A stretch of 64,000 bases of DNA from Streptomyces xanthii (GTDB lineage Bacteria > Actinomycetota > Actinomycetes > Streptomycetales > Streptomycetaceae): positions 6,510,001-6,574,000 of the forward strand of contig NZ_CP061281.1 in assembly GCF_014621695.1 (NCBI RefSeq), given 5' to 3'. This document shows positions 14,595 to 23,377 of this stretch, one piece after another. A model generated the notes under the pieces. The model saw nothing but the letters and a program-made list of their open reading frames with translations. It was not told the origin of the DNA and searched no databases. How positions within the stretch are numbered: position 1 is the first letter of the stretch; the number at the start of each line of letters is the position of its first letter. The position numbers and the translations under genes were made by a program.

Positions 14595-16388
14595 TTGGCG
14601 ACTGGGAGCAGGGGCGGACGAAGACGCAGACTGCGCGGATGGATCGCGATCGGCATCACCCTGGCGGTTTTCGCCGGAGCCGTCGCGGTGGCGCAGATCG
14701 TCGCCAACAAGGAACGGGTCACCGCGATGTGGGTCCGCGCCGAGATCCGCGCCGACGGCAGTGCCCGCGTCACCGAGGTCATCGACTACGACTTCGGCCA
14801 CTCCGGCACGACCCACGGCATCTACCGTGACGTGCCCGACGCCGACTTCTACGCGTCCGACGTCCGGGCCACCATGGACGGGCACCCGGTGCCCTTCGAA
14901 TCCACCTACGGCGACGAGTACCGGGAGGCGAACGGACGCAGCAGCCTCGCGGACCGGCTCAAGGTCGGCGACCCCGACCGCACCGTCGGCGGCGTGCACC
15001 GCTACCGGATCGCGTACACCGTTCCCGAGGTGGTCAAGAAGGGCAGGCTCGCCTGGGACGCGGTCGGCACCGGCTGGCAGGTCGACCGGGCGCGCGTGGA
15101 GATCCATGTCGTCGACCCGCGCGGGCTGACCCGGCCGCGCTGTGTGTACGGCACTTGGGACCACGGCAGGCCGTGCGCCGTCCGGCAGGCCGGACCCGGG
15201 CATCTCGTCGTTCGCCGCGACCGGCTCACCGGCCACGAGGGACTCACCCTCTACGCCGGCACGGGGCACGCCGAGACCGACCGTAGAGCCGCGCTGCCGC
15301 CCGCACCCGGGGGCCGGGCCGTCGGCACCACCCTTCCTCAGCCACTGCGCGACGCCTGGATCTTCCTGGCCGTCGCGCTCGGCTGCGCCCTGCTCACCGT
15401 CGTCGTGCTGCGCCGGGCCGGGCGCGACCGGCTCGGGGCGGACGGCGGGCGGCGCGTCGAGATCGGACGACTGGCCGGCACCGTCGCGCCCTCGTCCACA
15501 CCGCCACAGGATCTGACGCCGGCGCAAGGCGGCGTCCTGCACACCGAGACGATCGAGGACCGCCACAAGGTCGCCTGGCTGCTGAACGCCGCAGCCGAGG
15601 GGCGCCTGATCATCGAGGGCGACGACCGGCATCCGGTCCTGCGCCGGCCGGAGGAGCCCGTGCTCCCCGCGAACCGGGAGATCAGAGACGTCCTCGACAT
15701 GATGTTCGCCGACCGGACCGCGCTGGCCCTCGGTGCGCGGGACCCCTGGTTCAAGAAGGGGTGGAACGACATCGCCTGGAAGCTGGGCAACTGGCGCAAG
15801 GACAGCGGGCTCTGGGAGACCGGTGCCTTCCGCGCCGCGCCCCGCGCCGTGACCGCCTGTCTGATCGCCGGCGTGCTCGGCCTCGCCCTCGCCGTCACCG
15901 GGGGCGCGCTCGAAGGACGCCGGATCGCCGCCGGGACCGTCGTGGTGATCGTCGCCGCGGTCCTGTCCGGCACCTCCGTCGCCGCCCTCGTCAGACTCTG
16001 GGAACTGGAGCGGCGCACCCCGCTCGGCTCCGCCCGCTGGCTGGAGGTCGAGGCCTTCCGCCGCTACCTGGCCGACCCCGCCTCCTGCCCCGGCGAACCG
16101 CTCGACGAGCGCCGGACGGACCTCTACACGGCCTGGGCGGTCTCCCTGGGCGTCGCGTCCGCGTGGGAGAGCGCCGTCGACGCCACCACGGCCGCGGTAC
16201 CGGTCGCCGCGGGGCGGCGCTCCACGATCGGCTTCACCGAGATCCTGCTCGCCGCCGCCGTCGTCTCCGCCATGAACCCGCCGTCCTCCGGCGGTTCGAG
16301 CGGCGGTTCGGGCGGCGGTTCGGGCGGCGGATCGTCCTCGGGCGGCGTCGGCGGAGGCGCCGGAGGCGGGGGCGGCGGCTCCTGGTGA
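14595..16388 (+). CDS. DUF2207-family predicted membrane protein
   Basis: The protein has 597 residues from a TTG start preceded by GAGGGGGG, the only plausible start in the frame. A helix at about 15-37 anchors an extracytoplasmic DUF2207 domain with RVTEVIDYDFGHSGTTHGIY and HRYRIAYTVPE. A second helix at about 252-275 is followed by a cytoplasmic part with QGGVLHTETIEDRHKVAWLL, two more helices near 417-468, and a Gly/Ser-rich tail from about 561 ending GGGSW. The family resembles YciQ-like proteins of unknown function. It follows the tRNA-Val terminator and is likely transcribed alone. Confidence 0.8.
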   Translation: MATGSRGGRRRRLRGWIAIGITLAVFAGAVAVAQIVANKERVTAMWVRAEIRADGSARVTEVIDYDFGHSGTTHGIYRDVPDADFYASDVRATMDGHPVPFESTYGDEYREANGRSSLADRLKVGDPDRTVGGVHRYRIAYTVPEVVKKGRLAWDAVGTGWQVDRARVEIHVVDPRGLTRPRCVYGTWDHGRPCAVRQAGPGHLVVRRDRLTGHEGLTLYAGTGHAETDRRAALPPAPGGRAVGTTLPQPLRDAWIFLAVALGCALLTVVVLRRAGRDRLGADGGRRVEIGRLAGTVAPSSTPPQDLTPAQGGVLHTETIEDRHKVAWLLNAAAEGRLIIEGDDRHPVLRRPEEPVLPANREIRDVLDMMFADRTALALGARDPWFKKGWNDIAWKLGNWRKDSGLWETGAFRAAPRAVTACLIAGVLGLALAVTGGALEGRRIAAGTVVVIVAAVLSGTSVAALVRLWELERRTPLGSARWLEVEAFRRYLADPASCPGEPLDERRTDLYTAWAVSLGVASAWESAVDATTAAVPVAAGRRSTIGFTEILLAAAVVSAMNPPSSGGSSGGSGGGSGGGSSSGGVGGGAGGGGGGSW

Positions 16389-16541
16389 ACCCCGTCCGAC
16401 GCTCCGGCGCCCGTGCGCACGGTGGAGGCCGGACCGTCGGGCGCTCGGGCACGGCCGGATCCCGCTCGCCGGCGCCAGGGCCGGGCGCGCGGTGTGACCT
16501 TCCGGTGAGCCCGTGACCGAGCCCGTCCAGGGTGCTCGCTC

Positions 16542-17267
16542 TCAGGCCGCGGCCGGGAGCTCCGGCCGCAGCGGCCACGCCGGATCCACGGGCTCCGGAG
16601 TGCCGCTGCGGGCGAACCAGGCCTGCAGGCCGCGGGCCTGCGCCGCGTGCCAGACCGCCTGCAGCGTGTGCAGCTCGGCGGGGGACAGCCGGTCCAGGCG
16701 CGTCGCGAAGCGGCGGCCCACCGCGCGGACCACGTCGAGCGCCGCGAGCGCGTCCGCCGCCGCGTCATGGGCGTCCGCCAGCTCCACCTCGTAGTGCGCG
16801 CACAGGTCCGTCAGCGTGCGGCGGCCCTTGCGGTAGCGGTCCAGGTGCTTGTCCAGGACCCGCGGGTCCAGGACGCACAGCGGAGACGAGTCCAGGTAGC
16901 GGGCCAGCGACGACGCCCGGTGCCGGCGCAACTCGCGGTCCAGGAGCGTCAGGTCGAACGGGGCGTTCATCACCACCAGCGGCCGCCCCGCCGCGGCCTG
17001 CTCCGCCAGCTCCCGGCCCACCTCCTCCATGACCGGCGCCGGCCAGCGGCCGTTGCGCCGCAGATGATCGTCGGTCAGACCGTGCACCTCCGTCGCGCCC
17101 GGCGGCACCGGCACCCCGGGGTTCACCAGCCAGCGCGTCACCCGCGGCCGCGTTCCCGGCGCGTCCTGCACCACGAGCGCGGCCGACACGATCCGATCGG
17201 TCTCCACGTCCACACCCGTCGTCTCGGTGTCGAACGCCGCGAGAGGTCCCTCGTACCAGTGCGTCAT
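16542..17267 (-). CDS. DnaQ-like (DEDDh) 3'-5' exonuclease
   Basis: The protein has 241 residues from an ATG with GAGGAG about 10 bases upstream. The exonuclease motifs are in order: FDTETTGVDVETDRIV (Exo I, D and E), VVMNAPFDLTLLDREL (Exo II), and DAHDAAADALAAL (Exo III with His and Asp), as in the epsilon subunit of DNA polymerase III and Orn-like proofreaders. It probably trims single-stranded DNA or RNA ends. A C-terminal extension of about 60 residues has no clear domain. It is divergent from the DUF4365-like gene. Confidence 0.85.
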   Translation of the reverse strand: MTHWYEGPLAAFDTETTGVDVETDRIVSAALVVQDAPGTRPRVTRWLVNPGVPVPPGATEVHGLTDDHLRRNGRWPAPVMEEVGRELAEQAAAGRPLVVMNAPFDLTLLDRELRRHRASSLARYLDSSPLCVLDPRVLDKHLDRYRKGRRTLTDLCAHYEVELADAHDAAADALAALDVVRAVGRRFATRLDRLSPAELHTLQAVWHAAQARGLQAWFARSGTPEPVDPAWPLRPELPAAA

Positions 17268-17481
17268 GTCGATGCAACTCCTCGTTCCCGCGCGGCAGAT
17301 GACGTCCCGTCCGTCGTCGCCCCCTGCCCGCTTCGGTGATACCCGGGCCGTTTGCGTCGTACGCCGAGCGGTGACAACACAGGTACGAGTCATGGCAGTT
17401 CAGCGGCGTGCCGTCGACCCGTGCCCGCACATCCCCGGTCCCCGCCCGGGACCACCCCACTTCCGGAAGGTCAGTTGGACC

Positions 17482-18048
17482 ATGGCGCTCGCGCAGCCCG
17501 AACAGGGCGGGCTGCTGCCCGAGCGGAACGCACCGCCGCGCGGCTCACTCGCCACCACCGCCTGCATGGAGACCTTGCAGGTGGGCTATCTCCACGCCGT
17601 GGCGGCGGCCGCCGGATGCTCGCTCTCGCAGCCCTTTCCCGACAACGGCATCGACTGGCACGTCAGCCACAGCGCCCCCGGGCACACGGTCGACGACGAG
17701 GTCACCATCAAGGTGCAGTTGAAAGCGACGTACCAGATCCCGCCGCACCCACCCGGCCCCGCCTTCTCCTTCACCCTCGACAACGCCCACCTGGTCAAAC
17801 TCGCCCGGACGCCCGTGTCCGTGCACAAGATCCTCGTGGTGATGCTCGTGCCGCGCTCCCAGGACGACTGGCTGCGGGCCGGCCACGACGCCCTCGACCT
17901 GCGGCACTGCTGCTACTGGACCAACCTCGCCGGACACCCGGTCACCGGCCGGCGCAGGACCACCGTGCGCGTACCGACCGCACGCATCTTCGACGACCGC
18001 GCGCTCTGCGAGATCATGACGCGCGTCGGCCGGGGCGGCCGCCCCTGA
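17482..18048 (+). CDS. DUF4365-like protein, candidate PD-(D/E)XK-type nuclease
   Basis: The protein has 188 residues. It has the order seen in DUF4365 proteins: helix with E30, then NGIDWHV with D58, then VTIKVQLKATYQ with Q79-L-K81, followed by LDNAHLVKLARTPVSVHKIL. E...D...QxK is an acceptable variant of the PD-(D/E)XK nuclease triad, so a nuclease role is an inference from motif spacing. GGAAGG lies about 12 bases before the ATG. The next gene starts 45 bases after its stop in the same direction, so the two are probably co-transcribed. Function in the host is unknown. Confidence 0.62.
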   Translation: MALAQPEQGGLLPERNAPPRGSLATTACMETLQVGYLHAVAAAAGCSLSQPFPDNGIDWHVSHSAPGHTVDDEVTIKVQLKATYQIPPHPPGPAFSFTLDNAHLVKLARTPVSVHKILVVMLVPRSQDDWLRAGHDALDLRHCCYWTNLAGHPVTGRRRTTVRVPTARIFDDRALCEIMTRVGRGGRP

Positions 18049-18093
18049 CCGACCCGCGCGGTCGGCCGGCGGGCCCCCGAAGGGAGTCACCAC

Positions 18094-19326
18094 ATGCAGC
18101 ACCGCCCGACCGACGAACCCGTACGCTTCCTCGGCGTCGCCCGCGCCCACCCCGTCGACCCCGCCGAACTCGCCGGACCCGACCCGGGCCGCGTCGACCC
18201 CACCGTGCTCGGCGCCCTCCTCGACCGGCACGGCTGGCAGCGGCGCGGCGGCGCCGCCGGGCGCTACGCCCGCTGGACCCTGGCCGGCACCGGACCCGGC
18301 GCCAGCCTCCTCGTCCCCGAGAGCCGCGCCTTCCCCGACAGCGAGGACCTGCTCGGCGAGGCGCTCGACGCCCTCGAACGCAGCGGCACCCCCGCCGCCC
18401 GCGAGGTCCTCGTCGCCCTCGCCGTGCCCAGCGACGAGATCCGCTGGTGGCGCGACGTGCCCCGCACCGCCGCCGACGCCCCCTCCTGGACCGCCGAGGA
18501 ACATCTGCGCGCCGCCGCCCGCCGCATGCTCCTCGCCGGGGCGCTCGCCGCCCGCGGCCGCGCCGGGTACTACGGCGCCCGGTACCGCAGGCCCGCCGCC
18601 GCGGCGCTCGAACCCGTCCTCGTCCAGTCCGCGCCCGGCGGCCGCCGGCTCACCGCCTTCGTCCCCGTCGACACCGGCCGCACCCTCGCCGTCCGCCTGC
18701 ACCAGGCGCTGTACGCGGTGCGCGAGGCCATCGACTACCGGCGCGCGACCGGCGGCATGGACGCCTTCGACGGCGCCGTCGAGGCCGGCGTCAGCCATGA
18801 ACTCACCGAGGCGCTCGTCGCGTTGGTCCGCGGCACCGAAGGGGCCCGGGTCGGCGTCGCCTGGTCACCCGCCGCCGGGGTCCCCGCCGAGTGCACCGAC
18901 GGCGACGACCCCGTCGAGTTCTCACCCGGCGACCTCGACGTGCTGCGCGCCGCCTCCGCCCGCTACCTGCACGCCGAGCCCGCGGTCTTCGTCCGCGTCA
19001 CCGGCACCGTCGTCCGCATGCGCCGCACCGGCACCCGCGGCGAGGGCACCGTACGCCTGCACGTCATCGCCGGGGCCGACGTGCCGCACCTGCGGATGAC
19101 GCTCGACGAGGAGGCGTACCGGATCGCGGGCCACGCCCATCTGGTCGGCCTGCCGATCCGGGTGCACGGACGTCTGGAGAGCAGGGGCGGCTTCCGGCGG
19201 CTCACCGGCGCGAGCGGCGTCGTCCCCGTACAGGTGGACGAGGCCGAACGGGACCGGCTCCTGAAGTCCCTCCAGGAGAACCTCGACTTCTTCGAGGAGG
19301 CCTGCGCCGGAGGGGACGAACCCTAG
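18094..19326 (+). CDS. Unknown 410-residue protein paired with the DUF4365-like gene
   Basis: I do not recognise a family. The ATG follows GAAGGGAG. Visible features: an Arg/Ala/Pro-rich N-terminal half with LGALLDRHGWQRRGG and YARWTLAGTGPG, a middle part (about 190-245) with RRLTAFVPVDTGRTLAVRLH, and a C-terminal beta-rich region (about 300-390) with VFVRVTGTVVRMRRTGTRGEG and RIAGHAHLVGLPIRVHGRL that looks like an OB-fold-like or small barrel domain. It ends acidic. The stop codon TAG shares CTAG with the stop of the converging DinB gene. It is likely in one operon with the DUF4365-like gene. Confidence 0.6.
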   Translation: MQHRPTDEPVRFLGVARAHPVDPAELAGPDPGRVDPTVLGALLDRHGWQRRGGAAGRYARWTLAGTGPGASLLVPESRAFPDSEDLLGEALDALERSGTPAAREVLVALAVPSDEIRWWRDVPRTAADAPSWTAEEHLRAAARRMLLAGALAARGRAGYYGARYRRPAAAALEPVLVQSAPGGRRLTAFVPVDTGRTLAVRLHQALYAVREAIDYRRATGGMDAFDGAVEAGVSHELTEALVALVRGTEGARVGVAWSPAAGVPAECTDGDDPVEFSPGDLDVLRAASARYLHAEPAVFVRVTGTVVRMRRTGTRGEGTVRLHVIAGADVPHLRMTLDEEAYRIAGHAHLVGLPIRVHGRLESRGGFRRLTGASGVVPVQVDEAERDRLLKSLQENLDFFEEACAGGDEP

Positions 19327-19898
19327 GAACTCTGCGGCGTGTGCGCGTACAGGTCCCTGAGCAGGGCGATCTCCGCGCCGTGATGGATCATCTCGCGGTG
19401 GATGTGCAGGACGAGCGTCGCCATCGGCTCCTTGGCGAACGGTCCCTCGGCCGGACCGCACGGCTGCTCCAGGGCCCCCGCGTCGAGGCTGCGCACGCCC
19501 GACATCCAGCGCGCGTAGGAGGCGTCGAGCCGGTCGAGCGCCTCCGCGGCCGTGCCGGGATACCCGTACGTCAGGTAGTCCACCGGCGGCCCGCCGAAGT
19601 GCGAGGCGACGCGGGTGCCCAGGACGCCCACCAGGATGTGGCCGAGGCGCCAGGCGATCGTCGTCACCGGCGCCGGGACCGGCTCCGGATACGCGAAGTC
19701 GATCGTGAAGTCGCCCGAGCCCGCCCGCACGGGGGCGGTGCCGCTGCCGCGCGGGCGCACGCTCCACACGGCCTCCGGGTCCGCCACGGGCTCCCAGAAG
19801 TACTCGTCGTCGGTGAGCCCGGCCAGGCGCCGGCGCAGCTGGTTGCGCCAGTGCCAGTCGAGCTGGTCGGCGAGCAGCGCGTTCCATTCCAGGGCCAT
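19323..19898 (-). CDS. DinB/YfiT-family putative metal-dependent enzyme
   Basis: The protein has 191 residues. Four-helix-bundle DinB features: LLADQLDWHWRNQLRRRLAG near the start, IAWRLGHILVGVLG in the middle and VLHIHREMIHHGAEIALLRD near the end, giving metal-ligand candidates His in the helices. Related actinobacterial proteins are mycothiol-dependent transferases or isomerases, so a thiol transferase role is possible. TAGCGT stands 6 bases before the ATG, indicating a leaderless transcript. Its stop overlaps that of the converging gene by three bases. Confidence 0.78.
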   Translation of the reverse strand: MALEWNALLADQLDWHWRNQLRRRLAGLTDDEYFWEPVADPEAVWSVRPRGSGTAPVRAGSGDFTIDFAYPEPVPAPVTTIAWRLGHILVGVLGTRVASHFGGPPVDYLTYGYPGTAAEALDRLDASYARWMSGVRSLDAGALEQPCGPAEGPFAKEPMATLVLHIHREMIHHGAEIALLRDLYAHTPQSS

Positions 19899-19904
19899 GC
19901 GCCC

Positions 19905-19910
19905 ACGCTA
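19905..19910 (-). promoter_or_regulatory. -10 box of the DinB-family gene
   Basis: TAGCGT on the minus strand lies 6 bases before ATG 19898 and no ribosome binding site is present, a leaderless pattern. A TTGACC further upstream is 23 bases away, too far to be its normal -35 box. Confidence 0.4.
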
Positions 19911-20033
19911 GGGCGGCACCCGCCGGTCCGCACGGTCAACCGTTTCGCGAGCGGTCCCGGTGACTCGGTACGATCGGCCTTGCGCGCGTCACAGGTAATG
20001 GCGCGGCGTTTCGTCTTCAGGTAGGAGAGACCG

Positions 20034-22013
20034 GTGTCTGACGTCCGTGTGATCATCCAACGCGATTCCGAGCGGGAAGAACGCGTGGTGACCACGGGTA
20101 CCACGGCCGCCGAGCTCTTCGCCGGTGAGCGCAGCATCGTCGCGGCCCGGGTGGCCGGAGAGCTCAAGGACCTCGCGTACGCCGTCCAGGACGGCGAGGA
20201 GGTCGAGCCCGTCGAGATCACCTCCGAGGACGGTCTGAACATCCTGCGCCACTCCACCGCGCACGTGATGGCGCAGGCCGTGCAGGAGATCTTCCCCGAG
20301 GCCAAGCTCGGCATCGGCCCGCCCATCAAGGACGGCTTCTACTACGACTTCGACGTCAAGGAGCCGTTCACCCCCGAGGACCTCAAGCGCATCGAGAAGA
20401 AGATGCAGGAGATCCAGAAGCGGGGCCAGAAGTTCTCCCGTCGTGTCACCACCGACGAGGACGCCCGTGTCGAGCTCGCCGACGAGCCGTACAAGCTCGA
20501 GCTCATCGGCCTCAAGGGCAACGCGGCGCAGGCCGCCGACGGCGCCGACGCCGAGGTGGGCTCCGGCGAGCTGACCATCTACGACAACCTCGACGCCAAG
20601 ACCGGCGAGCTGTGCTGGAAGGACCTCTGCCGCGGTCCCCACCTGCCCAGCACCCGCGTCATCCCCGCGTTCAAGCTGATGCGCTCGGCCGCCGCCTACT
20701 GGCGCGGCAGCGAGAAGAACCCGCAGCTCCAGCGCATCTACGGCACCGCGTGGCCGTCGAAGGACGAGCTCAAGGGCTACCTCGAGTTCCTCGCCGAGGC
20801 GGAGAAGCGCGACCACCGCAAGCTGGGCGCCGAGCTCGACCTGTTCTCCTTCCCGGAGGAGCTCGGCCCGGGCCTCGCGGTGTTCCACCCCAAGGGCGGC
20901 GTCATCCGCAAGGTCATGGAGGACTACTCGCGGCGCCGCCACGAGGCCTCCGGCTACGAGTTCGTGAACACCCCGCACATCTCGAAGGAGCACCTCTTCG
21001 AGACCTCGGGCCACCTGCCGCACTACGCGGAGGGCATGTTCCCGCCCATCCAGTTCGACGAGCAGAACTACCGCCTCAAGGCGATGAACTGCCCGATGCA
21101 CAACCTGATCTTCAAGTCGCGCGGCCGTTCCTACCGTGAACTGCCCCTGCGCCTGTTCGAGTTCGGCACCGTGTACCGCTACGAGAAGTCGGGCGTCGTG
21201 CACGGCCTGACCCGCTCGCGCGGCTTCACGCAGGACGACTCGCACATCTACTGCACCAAGGAGCAGATGCCGGAGGAGCTCGACAAGCTCCTCACCTTCG
21301 TGCTCGACCTGCTGCGCGACTACGGCCTGACCGAGTTCGAGCTGGAGCTGTCCACCCGCGACGACTCCGACAAGTTCATCGGCACCGACGAGGACTGGGC
21401 CGAGGCCACCGAGGCGCTGCGCCTGGCCGCCGAGAAGCAGAACCTGCCGCTGGTCGCCGACCCGGGCGGCGCCGCCTACTACGGCCCGAAGATCTCCGTC
21501 CAGGTCAAGGACGCGATCGGCCGGTCCTGGCAGATGTCGACCCTCCAGGTCGACTTCAACCAGCCCAAGCGCTTCGGCCTCGAGTACACGGCCGCGGACG
21601 GCTCCCGCCAGCAGCCCGTCATGCTGCACCGCGCCCTGTTCGGCTCGATCGAGCGGTTCTTCGGCGTGCTGCTCGAGCACTACGCGGGCGCCTTCCCGGC
21701 GTGGCTCGCGCCCGTGCAGGCCGTCGGCATCCCGATCGGCGACGCGCACGTCCCGTACCTGGAGGAGTTCGCCGAGAAGGCGCGCGCCCAGGGCCTGCGC
21801 GTCGAGGTCGACTCGTCCTCGGACCGCATGCAGAAGAAGATCCGCAACCAGCAGAAGGCCAAGGTGCCGTTCATGGTCATCGCGGGCGACGAGGACATGA
21901 GCGCCGGCTCGGTGTCCTTCCGCTACCGCGACGGCTCGCAGGAGAACGGCATCCCGGTCGACGAGGCCATCGCGAAGATCGTGAAGGTCGTCGAGGAGCG
22001 CGCGCAGGTCTGA
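20034..22013 (+). CDS. thrS: Threonyl-tRNA synthetase
   Basis: The protein has 659 residues from a GTG preceded by AGGAGAG. Domain order is complete: N-terminal TGS (about 1-65), editing domain with [13 protein letters not shown] near 72 and [11 protein letters not shown] near 198, class II catalytic core with [20 protein letters not shown] near 350 (zinc Cys), TQDDSHIYC and the C-terminal anticodon-binding domain ([11 protein letters not shown] onward). It charges tRNA-Thr in the cytoplasm. No T-box structure is seen in the 135-base upstream region. As in mycobacteria, it stands at the head of the HIT-pgsA-PIM gene series. Confidence 0.97.
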   Translation: MSDVRVIIQRDSEREERVVTTGTTAAELFAGERSIVAARVAGELKDLAYAVQDGEEVEPVEITSEDGLNILRHSTAHVMAQAVQEIFPEAKLGIGPPIKDGFYYDFDVKEPFTPEDLKRIEKKMQEIQKRGQKFSRRVTTDEDARVELADEPYKLELIGLKGNAAQAADGADAEVGSGELTIYDNLDAKTGELCWKDLCRGPHLPSTRVIPAFKLMRSAAAYWRGSEKNPQLQRIYGTAWPSKDELKGYLEFLAEAEKRDHRKLGAELDLFSFPEELGPGLAVFHPKGGVIRKVMEDYSRRRHEASGYEFVNTPHISKEHLFETSGHLPHYAEGMFPPIQFDEQNYRLKAMNCPMHNLIFKSRGRSYRELPLRLFEFGTVYRYEKSGVVHGLTRSRGFTQDDSHIYCTKEQMPEELDKLLTFVLDLLRDYGLTEFELELSTRDDSDKFIGTDEDWAEATEALRLAAEKQNLPLVADPGGAAYYGPKISVQVKDAIGRSWQMSTLQVDFNQPKRFGLEYTAADGSRQQPVMLHRALFGSIERFFGVLLEHYAGAFPAWLAPVQAVGIPIGDAHVPYLEEFAEKARAQGLRVEVDSSSDRMQKKIRNQQKAKVPFMVIAGDEDMSAGSVSFRYRDGSQENGIPVDEAIAKIVKVVEERAQV

Positions 22014-22016
22014 CGC

Positions 22017-22706
22017 TCAGCCCTTGCCGTCGAAGGCCCCCGGGGAGCTCCCCGGGGGCCTTTCGCCGTTCTCGTCCTCCCGCGCGAACACCTGGAGCAG
22101 CCAGGACGAGAACGATCCGACGACCGCGCCGAGCAGGGCGAGCCCGCAGCCCATCAGGCCCACCGCGACGAGCCGGCCCACCGGCGTCACCGGCGCCATG
22201 TCGCCGTAGCCGACGCTCGACACCGTCGTGCACGCCCACCACACCGAGTCGCCGAACGTCTGGATCGTGGCGCCCGGCGCCCCGCGTTCCTGCTGGTAGA
22301 CGGCGAGCGACGCGGCGAAGCCGAGCAGCAGCGTCGACACCCCCGCGTACAGCATCACGCGCGCGTGCAGCGCGAACCGGGGGCGGCCGTGCCGGCGCTT
22401 CACCCGCTCGTAGGCCTGCACGATGCGGACGGGGCGCAGCAGCGGCAGCAGCAGGACCAGGGTGTCCAGCCAGTGCGTGCGCACGAAGCGCGGCCAGCGC
22501 TGCCCGCTGAGCCGCCGCCGCACGACGTAGTCCGCGGCGAACAGCGCCCACGCCGCGCAGGTCACCGCCAGACACAGATCGCGCACGGCCCCGGGCAGCC
22601 CGGGGCCGAGCACCAGGACCGCGTACGAGGCGAGGAAGAGCAGGGACGCCGCGGCGAGGACACCCGCGGTGCGTCGCTCCCAACGGGCGAGGGCACTGTC
22701 GGTCAT
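22017..22706 (-). CDS. Two-pore-helix-type potassium channel family protein
   Basis: The protein has 229 residues. Several hydrophobic helices (about 14-33, 40-58, 75-90, 115-137, 175-200) surround the pore sequence ACTTVSSVGYGDMAPVTPVG, whose TVSSVGYG carries the selectivity filter GYGD of K+ channels. There is no cytoplasmic RCK domain; the C-terminal tail is short. It likely conducts K+ across the plasma membrane. The gene converges with thrS only 3 bases away and its 3' end contains the thrS terminator palindrome. Confidence 0.85.
   Translation of the reverse strand: MTDSALARWERRTAGVLAAASLLFLASYAVLVLGPGLPGAVRDLCLAVTCAAWALFAADYVVRRRLSGQRWPRFVRTHWLDTLVLLLPLLRPVRIVQAYERVKRRHGRPRFALHARVMLYAGVSTLLLGFAASLAVYQQERGAPGATIQTFGDSVWWACTTVSSVGYGDMAPVTPVGRLVAVGLMGCGLALLGAVVGSFSSWLLQVFAREDENGERPPGSSPGAFDGKG
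22033..22062 (+). terminator. thrS terminator palindrome inside channel gene
   Basis: The 30 bases 22033-22062 are a perfect palindrome (AAGGCCCCCGGGGA followed by its complement around GC) followed by TT. It begins 20 bases after the thrS stop and codes for the C-terminal residues of the channel on the other strand. Confidence 0.7.
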
Positions 22707-22785
22707 CCGCACAGCATCGCGCGCACGGGCCCGGGACGGGCCCCGGCGACACGCCCCGCCGAGGTCACGCCATATGCTGCACAGC

Positions 22786-23337
22786 ATGACGAGTGAGCCG
22801 GAGCAGCAGATCGGTCCTGTGGGAGAGCCGGACGGATTCGGGCGTCTGTGGACCCCGCACCGCATCGCCTACATCCAGGGCGAGGGCAAACCGACGGGCC
22901 CCGGGGCCGACGACGGCTGTCCCTTCTGCGCGGCTCCCGGCAAGAGCGACGAGGACGCCCTCATCGTGGCGCGCGGCGAGCACGTCTTCGCGATCCTCAA
23001 CCTGTACCCGTACAACGGCGGGCACATGATGGTGCTGCCCTACCGGCACGTCGCCGACTACACCGACCTCGACGACGCCGAGACCGTCGAGCTCGCCGAC
23101 TTCACCAAGCGGGCGATGACCGCGCTGCGTGCCGCGTCCGGCGCGCACGGCTTCAACATCGGCATGAACCAGGGCGCGGTGGCCGGCGCCGGCATCGCCG
23201 CGCACCTGCACCAGCACATCGTCCCGCGCTGGGGCGGCGACACGAACTTCATGCCGGTCGTCGGCCACACCAAGGTGCTGCCGCAGCTCCTCGCGGACAC
23301 GCGCACGGCGCTGGCGAAGGCCTGGCCGACCGCCTGA
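22786..23337 (+). CDS. HIT-family nucleotide hydrolase/phosphorylase (Ap4A-type)
   Basis: The protein has 183 residues. It has a CPFC motif (zinc or disulphide), ILNLYPYNGGHMMVLPYRHV and the histidine triad HLHQHIV at about 140-146, the catalytic site of HIT phosphorylases and hydrolases. The closest named type is the mycobacterial Ap4A phosphorylase that sits directly before pgsA. TATGCT at 22773-22778 is 7 bases before ATG 22786, so that start is preferred over ATG 22774. It belongs to the conserved thrS-HIT-pgsA neighbourhood, here interrupted by minus-strand genes. Confidence 0.85.
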   Translation: MTSEPEQQIGPVGEPDGFGRLWTPHRIAYIQGEGKPTGPGADDGCPFCAAPGKSDEDALIVARGEHVFAILNLYPYNGGHMMVLPYRHVADYTDLDDAETVELADFTKRAMTALRAASGAHGFNIGMNQGAVAGAGIAAHLHQHIVPRWGGDTNFMPVVGHTKVLPQLLADTRTALAKAWPTA

Positions 23338-23377
23338 CCGCGCCTCGTACGACGCCCGGGGATCCGGCGCCGCGGGG

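Noticed and set aside
19899..20033. T-box riboswitch before thrS
   Set aside because: The upstream region is only 135 bases and shows no T-box sequence or specifier stem; the same holds for hisS and alaS.
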